Shown in pieces: positions 1-11,340 of a stretch of DNA of 64,000 bases. Each line of letters starts with the position of its first letter. Positions within the stretch are counted from its first letter, which is position 1. The DNA comes from Antennarius striatus (lineage: Eukaryota; Chordata; Actinopteri; Lophiiformes; Antennariidae): assembly GCF_040054535.1 (NCBI RefSeq), contig NC_090797.1:3097501-3161500 (forward strand), in the 5' to 3' direction. The notes beneath the pieces are model-generated. The model was given only the letters and a program-made list of their open reading frames with translations, made no database searches and had not been told where the DNA came from. The translations under genes were made by a program, and so were the position numbers.

Positions 1-512
1 TGACGGTAGAAATGATTACACATGGCTCTGTTTCTCATCACATCCTCTCAGCGGGGGGGATTCTCATGAAGCAAACAGTAAAATTGTGTAATTACAAAAC
101 TCTTTCACAGGTTAATACACAGGTTAATTAACTGGAAGATAAACACAAGTTATTTAAGCAGGAACACACCCCCCCTTGACTCGTTACTTTAGGGTGATGA
201 GGATGTGGTCTGCTTAACCACTGTGTTTGCCCTCCCAAAAAAATGGTGCAACCTCCAGCTGTGACTGCATACGCAAGTTCCATGAGCAAACGCACAAATG
301 CGTTATTAGTCCAAGATGCTCTGTTGGGCCGCGCATGCCCAACGCTACGCTGACATCACAGTTCCATGTGGAGACAGAAAAAACAGATATTGACCCAAGA
401 TTAGAGGTAGACATGCCACCCTATCCCGAAATGCAGATTACTTGGGCAGCAAAGGGGATAAAAATGAGATGATGACCTTGACCCTGAGAAAACTAGGTCA
501 GGGTACGACCAC

Positions 513-659
513 AGATCAAAGCTAGTGCTTTGATCTACCTATGCACTAGCTTTGATCTATGGTCTTCATCTCACCGGCCTTCGCCATATGCACTAGTCTA
601 TGCACTACTACTGCTTTCAGGGTACCCTGACCTACCCTGAAAGTACGTCAGGGTAGGTC
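513..659. repeat. Two perfect inverted repeats (hairpin cluster)
   Basis: A 15-base arm at 513-527 (agatcaaagctagtg) is the exact reverse complement of 544-558, with a 16-base spacer that itself repeats the ctttgatct core. About 70 bases further on, a 12-base arm at 629-640 (gacctaccctga) pairs exactly with 648-659 around a 7-base loop. The motif tcagggta also occurs at 499-506, so the block from about 496 to 665 looks like one palindromic element. A non-autonomous DNA transposon relic is the simplest explanation, but I cannot name a family. Confidence 0.6.
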
Positions 660-3136
660 GTGGGACGTTGCAGTCTCTGACTGCCTTGCTTCTCAACTAC
701 AACTGTGTGTTTACACGTGTGAGTGGGCGTTTAGCCAATAGCCGTCGTACCTTAGTGATATGGCGTGGTCACACCGGGGTCAGCCAACGCTGTGTGGGCA
801 GCCGTAAGGATATAACTCACATGCCCACATGCGGGGTTTGCTGCCTGCAGCCGGAGAGGCTGGATTTACAATGAGAATCGGGATGTCACAGAGCATTTCC
901 TGGATCCTTCTGAGACGAGCCGACAGCAGGAGGAAAGACACAAGGCAACATGAAGGAGGTAAAAAAAAAATTAAAAAGAGCAGGGCAGGAGAAAAGAGAA
1001 GCAGAAACGGATGTGAAAAATGGGATGGAGAAATGAGGAGTGCAGTGTGGGAACGAATAAAAGGTTGGGGGGGGGGTGCAGATATGATTAGTGCTTAGCC
1101 TTCGTTCTCTTTGTAGATCGTCCAGGCCTTATCTAGGTCGTTGCTGCATACCAGACAAATGCAGAGCTATGTCTCCTCGCTCCGTCTCTCCGATGTTGCT
1201 AATGTAGCCATTATCTCTAAGATTTGATGATAGGGGATGTCCGGCAACACTTTTTCAAGTTAATTATGGGCTAGCTGGCTTGAGCCAGGTCGGCGTGACA
1301 GTGCTGTCTAGTCTGAAAGGAGAAAGTTAGCCACAAATGTGAAAAAGTTCATTGCTTGAAAAGTCGCGAACTACCCCGAAATGCTTAAACATTGAATGAA
1401 TGTTGGAAAAGCAACCTTAGTACTCAAAGTTTTAGTGAAATCTTCCCAAAAAAATCATCAAATGCACCTCATTTAAAATTTTGAAGCAACAGTTGTCTAA
1501 ATCGTTTCGCTTCCTTTGCAGGAGGTGAGATGCATCCGTGGGCGGAAGGATCGGCGTGACCCCCGCAGCCATCCGAGTAAATGCCAAGAGAGAGAAACGC
1601 GTTCATTGATATTTACGATGGAAAAAACAGAAACGGAGCGAGGTGAGACGAGTCAAACCAATTATCTATCGCATAAAACAAACCTGATTCATGTCAGGAG
1701 AAACTGGGAGAAAGAGGAGACGGAGAGATAATGGACTAATGGACTGGAATGGGCCATAAGTCTGCAGGTAGGTTTGATAGCATCTCTCTGGCAGGCGTTT
1801 TCCTCACCACAATAGATAGTTAATCACTCGAGCAACTAAAACATGCCTGAGGAAATGGTCTTTCACTTAATCTTCTAACTTTTCTCTGTGCAAACTGTAG
1901 GAAATGCTTTTAGAAACCAGGCCTCAAAAGAACTGGACGTACTTCACCTGAAAAATACAAGAAATGAATCAAACGGTTGGTTTTTTTCCGCATGGATGCA
2001 TTTAAAATGGTTCCATATCAGTAAAAATATTTGTCTCGAGTAGAAGAAGAGAAATAAATCTGTGCAGTATCGGTAAAATCGCAGCAAAAAGCTTTTGTAA
2101 CTCAAAACTGGCTCAAGAAGTTCATCTTTTTTTTCTCAATCGCATTTGTTAAAACTCCCCCCGTTGGTGAGCAGGAAGTGACTTTCTGATGGTGTTGCTT
2201 GCAGTGTGAACTTGGAGATCATTCTTGCGCACGCCAGGCGCTACATTATTTTAGATTGCGGCGCTAAATGTGCTTCCAAGACGTGTAAGAAAAGGAAAGA
2301 AAGACAGACATAGCTGGACCGCTTTCATGTTTGTGTTTTTTTCGGGAGTCACGACTTGCAGGAAATAGTTGTGAAAGTGTTTTTCACATAGGCCTGGACC
2401 GCATGCTGGTTCTCAGAGTACGTGTGGAAAGGCTTATTTCGGAACACTCTGTTGTTTCTTCCTTTCCGCTGGCTGACGAATTAAACTTATACCCAGAAAT
2501 GTTGAAGCTCTGCATGCAAAATTAGCAAAACCAAGAGTAACTGGACGAAAACGATGATTTAAAAGGAGAGAGGCATTAAAAAAAATGATGATGTTGAACA
2601 TACTGTATATAAAAGAAGACCGTGAACTTTTTTATTGCATTGATTTATGAGATGGCGGTTTGTCCGATGGGAGGATGTGGTTTTTAATAAGACAGGGCAG
2701 TAAAAAGCGAGATGGATACCTGAGAGGGCTTTAAATCAATAAAGATGTTTTGTTGTAGAGCGTGGAGATTAAGGACGACTCCGCTGACTTTGCGGACAAA
2801 CAGAGACTGTTTTCCACACGATGGCTCACTTGGTTTGGGTTTACCTTGTGTCTATACCTCATCAAATACATCAACAAACCCTATGCAATGGCAAACCCGT
2901 GGAGAAATGAGCCGTTAAATTCAAACATAAACATTATAGAATGATACTGGCACAACAGAAAAACAGCATTGGATTCACGGCTCGCGGCGGACGGCTGGGT
3001 AAGACATACAATGTCAGCTGCCGCCTTTCCCGATGTGTTGCTTTACAGCCTCGCCATTCATCTTCGCGTTCACACAACTATGCGCGACCATTCGTCTCTG
3101 TTATGTTGGAGGATGTTGTAAATCTGACCACTGAAG

Positions 3137-3177
3137 AGTGTGTGTGTGTTTCCTCTCGTGTGTGTGTGTGTGTGTGT
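3137..3177. repeat. Interrupted TG microsatellite
   Basis: Two short (TG)n runs are separated by tttcctctcg. Translated frames reading as alternating Cys-Val over this tract are artefacts. Confidence 0.9.
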
Positions 3178-3717
3178 TCGTATGTCCGGTTTAAGCTCGA
3201 AAAAACAGGCACGGTATGACAAAAAATGTCATTCCAGTTGCATTATCTTTGCCTGTAAGTTGCCTAGCAACAACGTCACTAATAAAATTAAAAAAAACAG
3301 CATTATGCTCATTTGTCCTTTCAAGCACAGTTTTGTTTTAATGGAGCTGAAGCCCATAATTGTTTCAAGATGCTCTTGCACTTTCTGGCCATCTTGAGAG
3401 GCTTAATAATGAATATCCTGCGAGCCTTAAGGAGCACAGGGGGGATTTGGGGGGGGGGGCATGAGAGCAGGAATTTTTGTTGAAAATTAGAAAGCGAGCT
3501 AATTAAGTGCTACGGAAAGGATTGATTGTCGGCGCACAGCGGAGGAGATTCGCGGGGCGTCGCTACCAAAAGTCTCGCAAAACAGCAGCAGCTAACGCTA
3601 GCCTACATCCGCAGTTGGCTGAGTTTCATTGGATGGAGTTGCATTTATAGCAGCTATACATAACGTTTCTATGGCAACGATTACCGGCACAGAGTTTTCA
3701 CCTGACAGTGATTCAAG

Positions 3718-3862
3718 TACAGTATTTTCTGCACTATAAGGCGCACTGGACTATAAGACGCACATTCAATCAAAGTTGAATTTAATTTTTTTCATATATA
3801 ATGTCAGTTTTTGACAAAATTAAAGGCTTTTAGGTGCGCCTTATAGTGCAGAAAATAATGTA
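3718..3862. mobile_element. Small inverted-repeat transposon (MITE) A
   Basis: The left end (tacagtattttctgcactat, continuing aaggcgcac) is a near-perfect inverted copy of the right end (gtgcgccttatagtgcagaa, continuing aataatgta). The terminal repeats are about 29 bp with one difference, and the element is about 145 bp with TA at both ends. It has no coding capacity. The 'ctataaggcgcac' terminus is a motif I associate with abundant non-autonomous DNA elements. TA ends would fit a Tc1/mariner-type target site, which is inference. Its right TA is shared with the next element. Confidence 0.8.
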
Positions 3863-4211
3863 CAGGCAAACCTCGGTTTCCGACCACAATTTGATTATAG
3901 CGATTTGTTCGAATTCCAAACACATTTTTCCCATTAAAAATAATGTAAGTGGGTCTTAATCCGTTCCAAGACGCTAGAAAACTCCATTTATTCAACATAA
4001 TATGTTGTTTCATAATGTCATTTATGTGTCAAATTGTACAGTAATGAAACATATAAATATTTTCTCGCGCTTGGCGGCGAGACAAAGGCGTTTGTTTCGC
4101 ATTCGACTTCCAAATTTTGTTTGACTTCAAATACAAAAAAATTCCAAATTTTTTGGTCGAATTCCGATTTGTTCGATGTCTAAAGCGTTCGAAAACCAAG
4201 GTTTGCTTGTA
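3861..4211. mobile_element. Small inverted-repeat transposon (MITE) B
   Basis: It begins tacaggcaaacctcggtttc and ends with gaaaaccaaggtttgcttgt plus a, so the two ends are inverted copies of each other with a few mismatches over about 25 bp. The interior carries repeated ttcgaattcc/gatttgttcga words in both orientations. The length is about 351 bp, with no coding capacity. The start TA is the same dinucleotide that ends element A, so the two elements abut without intervening sequence. Confidence 0.75.
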
Positions 4212-5790
4212 ATTCCACTGATTTGTGCCCAAAACGCCAAATAACCCGCGGACAAAGTTAGCGGTTAGCTGTTGAACCCAATGGGGGTGTGTTTGCTGAT
4301 GTTGTACATGTGATTAGGGTGTTTAGGGGTGTCACTGGTGCATATTTAACAACAGGCAACCCTGAATACCAACAGGAAGTAATGAAGTGGTCAAGTTTTG
4401 TGTGTTAAACCAGTTAACTTTCACATTTTGGGATCCAAAATCGAGCATCATGGAAGCAAAATGCTAATTGTTCAGTTTCCATGCACCAAGTTTGGGTCAG
4501 TCTGTATCTTATCAATGCTCAGATCTCTCATTTTCCCCTCTTGCCTTCCCCACTGTTGCCTGCACCCACCACCACCCCCACCGCGCCGTCTCTCTCGCCT
4601 GACTCTGCGTGATCGTCTGGTATGGCAGGAATGTCACACATCACACACGCGGAGGCAGCAGCCGTGGCAGCGACCACACACTTGAGTTTGAGGTCAGTTG
4701 ACAAATGGATTATGGGACCTTGAGGTGCGGGGGACGCCGGGCGGCGGATACCGGCTCGCGCTTCCTCTCGCACGCTACTCTCAAATGTCTGCCAGCGTAA
4801 AAATAAACGGTCGTCACCACCTAGAAACAAAAAGGAAAGGCGACCGATCCGTCCTGGAGACGCTTCCGATGCTGCGTATCTCAATCGAAGTGCGCTTGGT
4901 GGGCTCGCCGTTACACCCAGGTCAGGAGACGGGGGTCAAAGGTCGGCTGGCAGAGAGATCATGTGATATAGAAGAAATAGATTCGACTCAAGGTGTCACT
5001 AAACTAAATTTGAACTGAAGTAAAGGTGGAGCAGCTTTAACCAAACAGGAACAGACAGAAGAGCCTCGTCTGCTTTACAGAACCAAAGAGAGAGGCGAGA
5101 AAGACAGAATGAACGAGGGAAGGACGGAAAACAAAGAACAAAGGAGGTGGGAAAAGACTTATGTGGCACGAAACGAATTCAGAAGGACAGAAGAATGAAA
5201 AACTGAGGCGGAAACCACAGCGACATTCAGATGAGACCATCGAAAATGGTTTCCTCATGCATCGCTGCCTTTACGGCTTTGCGTTGCATATTTCCCTCAT
5301 TGGCCCGCTCTTGTCCTTCTTCTTCTTCTTCTTCTTCTTCTTCTTCTGCTGCAGATATAATGACGATGTTTTTTAAATCAGTCATCATTTCAAAGTTTTC
5401 TCAGCCATTTATGTAACTTACACTGGGCTGTAAATACGCGTCACGCAACTGCCAGTATTAATATTGAGATTACCCTCAGTGAGATGCGGGGGGGGGGGGT
5501 GCGCTCGTGGGAAACAGTGAGCTCAAATGATGATGTCATGTGACCCTATTGACATCGGCTAACACAGAATAGCATCCACTGATATCTATATCGATTAATA
5601 TAGTATTTTATAAGGTCTAATCTGATGAAACACAGTCCATAGATAACTTTTCAGAAGCTGGTAATCCTAATCCAAACAAATGGACATAAAATGCATCAAT
5701 AGGATTGTGAGTCGTCTTTGTGTTGTATTTCTTTTTAAACTTTATTAATCACAAATAAATAAATTTAATATCCTTGTGAAGGCCTTTCCA
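4212..5790. other. No gene recognised; GC-rich patch
   Basis: The part at about 4550-4930 is more GC- and CpG-rich than its surroundings and is open on both strands for about 100 codons. It contains proline-, alanine- and glycine-rich translations with no recognisable domain. It could be a CpG-rich regulatory element, an untranslated exon or chance. A (TTC)n run follows at 5316-5347. Confidence 0.4.
5316..5347. repeat. (TTC)n microsatellite
   Basis: About ten uninterrupted TTC units. It gives runs of Phe, Ser or Leu in the forward frames. Confidence 0.9.
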
Positions 5791-5791
5791 T

Positions 5792-5930
5792 CCATCCATC
5801 TTCTTAAAGACAATCGGAATCATCTAATTTTTTAGCCGCTTGTCCGCATTGCGTGTCTTAGGTTACGCTGGAGCCTATCCCAGCTAACTACTGAGGAGAA
5901 GCAGGGTACACCCCAGATGTGTCGCCATGG
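5792..5930 (+). mobile_element. Diverged copy of an abundant teleost dispersed repeat
   Basis: The segment runs ccatccatcttctt, then an agccgcttgtccgcattg block, then ggagcctatcccagctaact and gcagggtacacccc, with gtcgcca near the end. This order (CCATCCATC, CCGCTTGTCC, GCTGGAGCCTATCCCAGC, GGGTACACCC, GTCGCCA) is a pattern I know from a repeat that is very common in teleost genomes, often found at 3' ends of retroposons. The copy is degenerate. The class assignment is from memory. Confidence 0.7.
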
Positions 5931-7892
5931 TGCGAATTTGTGAACTCCTTGAAATTCACTACATGTGTGAATAAAAGTTCTTGAAACGCAACGCAGAGAC
6001 TCACAATCCTGCTGATGCGAGATTATTCCCTGATTTATTGCCAGGAATGTTTTAATATCGTAAAACTGAGATATTAAAAAAATTCTAATTCATCACAAAA
6101 ACCATAAATAACATTGGCGATAATATCAGTCATCTATTAAAAGGCCGTCCTGCTGATGTGAAGTTAATGTGGCCGCCGCTGGAATAACATCAGCGCTTCA
6201 TTGTGGATTTATGACAGCAGGAAGAAACTTCCCCGGTTCACCCTAAGTGGTCGTTTCACACAAATATGAACACACCTTTATTTTCTCAGTGTGTCACAGT
6301 GGAATGAGATTAGATGGATGAAGGAGGAGCAGACAGAAGGTTTGTCATTGAATCGCAACAGGATTCAAAAAGAGACGAGGAGTGAGAAGGGGAGACTGAA
6401 ATAGCCTCGGGACACTCCTCAAACATTTATCAAGGCAGAAATATATGATTCACAGCATCACCGAGAGTGTCCTCTACTTTAAACAACACCCCCCCCCCCC
6501 AACTTCCCCGCTAGCAGCTGCCCGGGTCAGACGCTGACAGACGAGGCGAGCCAAAAGCAATCGCACGCCGGCGTAATGAGTGGAAGGTTTCGTCACGTGG
6601 GCTCGCAGACGTAAAAAAGATGAGTGACAGCGGTTAACAACTGTACCGACAAGCCGCCTCGCAGAGAGAGGGAGAGGTCAGACAAATATTAATGTTTACG
6701 GCAAAACGGTGACTGACGAGACGGCGGTAAGATATATGAACAGGGGGCAAGGGTCGATGAATTACGCTCTTTATAATCATTGTGATGTCAAACACGCAAA
6801 ATGCTGCTTTATTAGACTTTCCCTGAAGGCAGCGATGCAAAGGAAGGATGTTTTTTAAAGGACGAGGGTGGTTTTTCAAACTTATTTTCAGGAAGTTGTT
6901 GCAGTCCTTGGTTTATTTTATTGGATCACGCGGGATTTTCTTTCTTCGTTTATGGTTAAGAGATTTTTTTTATTTATTTTTAAATATGATGTTGCAGTTT
7001 CTAGAAAAAATCATCCTGAAACTTTTTTGATGCTACCTGTAGGGGGCGGCAAAGAGGGATACCTCTATGAGAAGTTTCTGTACAACAATTTCTTCAAATT
7101 AATGATCCTATGCAAAAAACAATAATAAATAAACACTTGAAAATATTTTGTCTTCGACTTAATACACGGCCATGTCGCTGTCTGCTCTGACTTTGTACGG
7201 AATCTAGCTGCTATTTAAATTCCCTTTGCTGTCTCTCTGTACAAAGAAAGAGTCTTATGAACTCTTGCCAGCTTTTTCATTAGGCCCGACATCTCACACA
7301 ATTCACAGCAACATTGTTCTTAGTATAAACATCTACATCTTCGGCATTTCGGTCTCTCTGACGCTCCTTGTCCAAAGTGACACGCAGCGAGAACAACGCT
7401 GGAATGGGCTTTATTACGCAGATAACTTATGTTGCAGTGAAATAATAATCACTGGAATGGCAGTGGAATTAAGGGAAATTGTAAATCAACAGTACAGTAT
7501 TATTTTAAATTGATGATCGATAAGGAACAAATCGAACATGAGTTACATTTTGGCGTTTAAAATCAAAAAAAAGTTATTCAACATGCTGTAGTGTGAATGC
7601 CACACCAGTAGAGGGCGATGTGAGTTTTCTAAATCAGTACACACCTGCATATCAAGGCTTTCTTGAATGACATGGTAAGTAAGCAAAGAAATGGTGGCCA
7701 ATATTAATAATTAGGTCCACAAAATACAACAAAACAAAAAAAAACTTTATGTAAACAAATGTTTCGAGAGTGAAAGTAGAGCAGAAGACGAAGAAGAAGA
7801 AGAAAAGAGGTCAAAGCCCCAGTCAACACAATGACGCAGAAATGATCAGATAGACCCAAGCAGACATCTTATCAATCAGGACAGGAGACCAC
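5931..7892. other. No gene recognised
   Basis: AT-rich non-coding sequence. Two matches to the CTCF core consensus occur at about 7036-7050 (cctgtagggggcggc) and 7605-7620 (ccagtagagggcgatg). No open frame with a family signature was found. Confidence 0.5.
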
Positions 7893-7911
7893 AGTGTGTG
7901 TGTGTGTGTGT

Positions 7912-7990
<79 letters not shown>

Positions 7991-8009
7991 TGTGTGTGTG
8001 TGTGTGTGT
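7893..8009. repeat. (TG)n microsatellite
   Basis: About 58 TG units with two TATG interruptions. It gives false Cys-Val frames on plus and Thr-His frames on minus. Confidence 0.97.
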
Positions 8010-8122
8010 TTTATTGCGGGAGAAAGCATGTAATGTGATATATCCTGAGATGTTTGTCTTAAGGCCGGGTACAAAGAAATGCTAACAAATGCTGTTGCAG
8101 AGGTAAAATCAGCGTGCACACA

Positions 8123-8125
<3 letters not shown>

Positions 8126-8182
<57 letters not shown>

Positions 8183-8190
8183 CGCACACA
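8126..8190. repeat. (CA)n microsatellite
   Basis: About 30 CA units, interrupted by cg near its 3' end. It is the complement of the TG array that ends about 117 bases upstream, so the two tracts form an inverted pair. Confidence 0.97.
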
Positions 8191-8305
8191 GATACATAGA
8201 CACACACTAAAAACACACACATTCACACATGTCTGACAATTTGATCAAGATCTTGCAGATTTGGAGCACATTGCCTTGGCAGCTGAACAGACACTGTGAT
8301 TGCAT

Positions 8306-8341
8306 CTGTGTGTGCACATGTGTGTGCATGTGTGTGTGTGT

Positions 8342-8376
<35 letters not shown>
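8306..8376. repeat. Interrupted (TG)n microsatellite
   Basis: TG units with gcacatg, gcatg and tatg interruptions. It is the third dinucleotide array within 500 bases and again inverted relative to the CA array before it. Confidence 0.95.
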
Positions 8377-8377
<1 letters not shown>

Positions 8378-9945
8378 CTCAGTGAGGACGTTCTTCAGAA
8401 ACAGGAAGAGATGACGAAGAAGAAGAAAGATAGACACTAACACCGATCGAACAGCTGGAAACATGCAGGAAGCCAAGGACAGACCTCCTCTAAAAAATAA
8501 CTCAGCTCTTTTTTTTTTTAACATGGCCTCCTTCTACATCTTGGAAAGTTTAACTTCCCCCTCAATGTGTCATCTGCCCTCGCATCTCTTGCACACATTA
8601 CTTGGAGGTGAACACAGATATGCTCATCCTGCCAAATGCTCTCCTACCACTTCGGGAATCAATCACTCAGACACGGCAAAAACAGAGATATTCAATCACG
8701 GGATTCGGGCCTTAACTCAAAGTTCATGGTTTCAGTTTGTGGAGCTTTTCTCTCCAACAAGAGCCTCCATCCTTCATTTAAGAATGAATGTCTAAAGTAC
8801 AATGAAAGAAAAGATTGGAGACATTCCGACATTTGCTTTCATGCTGCCAGATTAAAGTTGATATCCTTTAATCCAATTATTTGTATTATTTGTAATTTCT
8901 CTAATCAGAATTACAGGTCTTATAGAAAGGATTTCAAATCTGGATGATGGTGTCGGTGCCTAACATCCAGGCTAACTCTAGCTGGCATACAACAGCTGGC
9001 AGAAACTGAACCAGACTTTATTCCCAGCCAAGGAGTAATGGTCCTGGATAACCGTGTCACCCGGACGCCGACTCCTTCAGCCTTCTGCTTTTGGTTTCTC
9101 TCACTGAAAGACGTTATTACATCAAGCTGTTGCACAACGTCTATCTCCGTTCGGCTTACATCTGCTTCCCCATGAGGTCATGCGAGAGAATGCAATATGT
9201 CAGTCCCGCTGACACCATGATCTTAATCATATCCTGCGAAATTACTGTCAAATCTAGTAACGTCAGATTCGGAGAGTTTTCTGAATTCAGCTAAGATTAG
9301 AGTCAGGCTTACGTTAACTTTTCCACCTCGCCTTGTCCTCGTTTTCTAACTTTTAATTTGCATAATCTCAGATTTCAAGCATTGCAACGTCGTCAAAAAC
9401 GACTCTAATTTTCCGTTAAGTTCGGTCACCTGGGTTTGATTCGTTCCACATTAAGCAAATTCATTTTTTTCCTCAGGATTTTCTGTCTGCATGTCCGACC
9501 ACGTCTTACCAGCTGTTGCCGCTGCTGCTCGGATTGATTTTTTTTTTTTTTTTGCGACACGGCCTGTCACCATGGCATCCATACTAAGTGGACCGAATGT
9601 ATTCAATGTGGTTCATTATGGAGACAAGAACTTATTCACGGGAGGGGACGGTACAGAAAGAGCAAGTTGCCTGCAGTTAATTTCAAGAACAGCTGGGGAG
9701 TTTTATTTTTATTTTACAAGGATGAATAATTACGCAATGCCAAGTTGAAAATGTGTGCAGAATATTGGAAGCCTCCAGTCGGGATGCCACGGCGTATTGA
9801 AGCCCGAACCGTTGACACGATACAGGACCGCCATTCGTCCATCTGCACATCAGACATTTTTTATTTTCCTCCGCTCACGTGGATCTTTGCGATTCTCCAC
9901 ACAGCTAAATGCACCCTCATGCCCCCCCCCCAAAAAAAACAGAAC

Positions 9946-9975
9946 CCCCACCACCACCACCACCACCAACACCAC
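9946..9975. repeat. (CAC)n trinucleotide run
   Basis: About nine CAC/CCA units downstream of C- and A-homopolymers. They account for the His- and Pro-rich frames at this place. Confidence 0.85.
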
Positions 9976-11029
9976 GTTGTCCAGCTCTCCTCCCCCTGTG
10001 TTGCTCGTTCCCCCCCCTATACTTTAGAAATTGCAGCCACATGTCTGAAAAGACCCCAAGTTCAAAAAATGCACCTTCAGAAACGACGCCACTTTTTAGA
10101 ATTGACTTTAAACTTCAAGTGCATGAGGAGACGGGGCGATCCTTCAAGGGGGGGGGGGGTGAAGGATGTAAGGAGAGGTACGGAAAAAACATAGAGACAG
10201 ACAAGGTTAAGAGGGGTGATCTCTCAATGTATTTGTGTGCCCCCCTCCCTCCCTGCAGTCGTCTAAATCCCAGGAAAGATTGATTGCCTTCCAAGGATAA
10301 TCTGTCCCAGATACTTAAAAGTATCCCCTCCTCCTCTCCGTCTCCCCTTTCTCACCCTTGTCTACCTCCCCCTGCCCTTTGCTCTCCCAGTTGCCATAAC
10401 CTCACCATCCTGTCTGAACACACCCCCGAAAAACCTCCTTTGGCACCTCTCCCATCTCCCTCGTGGTTTGTTTTCTTCTGTCCGACACTCACCTGTAGAT
10501 GGAGAACAGGAAGTGCTCCAGATTTGCCGTTTCACCTAAATCTTTGAGATTTATACGAGGGTTTGCATGTCTGAAGGAAATGTATCACACTCTCTGTCTT
10601 TTCCTTAAAGTGTCTCTGAATCCTACGTTGTCTCAGGAGAAAAATATCACTCTTTCCATGCCTTTAAGAACTCTTGATTTCCTTCTGTCCATGCCCAACC
10701 CCAACCAGCGTCTCCAGAATTTATACGACATGCTGCGGAACAAACCTCCTCCATCTGGCTTTAAGATACAAAATGAATAAAACATCTGACAGACAGGATG
10801 GCACCTTTACCCCTCCCTTTGTTTTTGGCCTTTTCACCGTCCCGCCAATAAAGGGGTATAAACACGAAAGCCCCTCTGGGAGTCGACGGAGCAAATGATT
10901 TTCTGGGGTTAAATCAGAGACTTAGAAGTTACCTGAAATTTCCCTTTTCGGAAAAAAATGGTTGTTTTCATCAAATTTGTGGTAACAGACAAAAACCACA
11001 AAGGTCATTCTCATGATTGCACCCAATTA

Positions 11030-11340
11030 AAGGTAGAGGATCGCCATAGTGTGCAGGATTCTGGGAACCATGACCAATACGCCAAATTCTGGACCAAATC
11101 ATCCAGCAGATGTTGACATATTTCTCTGGGTAAGTGAAATCTCTTACCACCCAGAGGGGGTGGGAAGGCATGTCAGACGCTTTACTGAATTTCACAAGGG
11201 TTCATCCTCTGGGGACCATGGCCGCCCATTCAGATGTTCTGGACCACATTGCCAATCTTCGTCTTTCAGTCCAGGACAGAGGGAAAAGACAGGCGCTAGT
11301 CAACAAGAAGTTCAGTTGTCCCAAAAAGCCCAATAGTGGA
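11030..11340. repeat. Possible diverged teleost interspersed repeat
   Basis: The text includes gttgacatatttctctgggt and, further on, ggttcatcctctggggacca followed by a gaccacattgcc stretch. The words 'gttgagatatttcagtctgg' and 'ttcatcctctggggaccatg' are familiar from an interspersed repeat of fish genomes. This copy is heavily diverged and rearranged, so the assignment is weak and the boundaries are approximate. Confidence 0.35.

Larger units (their letters stand above)
1..3717. other. Gene-poor stretch, no gene recognised
   Basis: No open frame here exceeds about 90 codons, and none resembles a protein family I know. The stretch holds a hairpin cluster near 513-659, an interrupted TG run at 3137-3177, and several A- or G-homopolymers. 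It may be intergenic or lie inside an intron of a gene whose exons are outside the window. Short untranslated exons or enhancers cannot be excluded. Confidence 0.6.

Noticed and set aside
7823-8203. 126-codon minus frame near 8 kb and its plus-strand partners
   Set aside because: They are translations of dinucleotide repeats.
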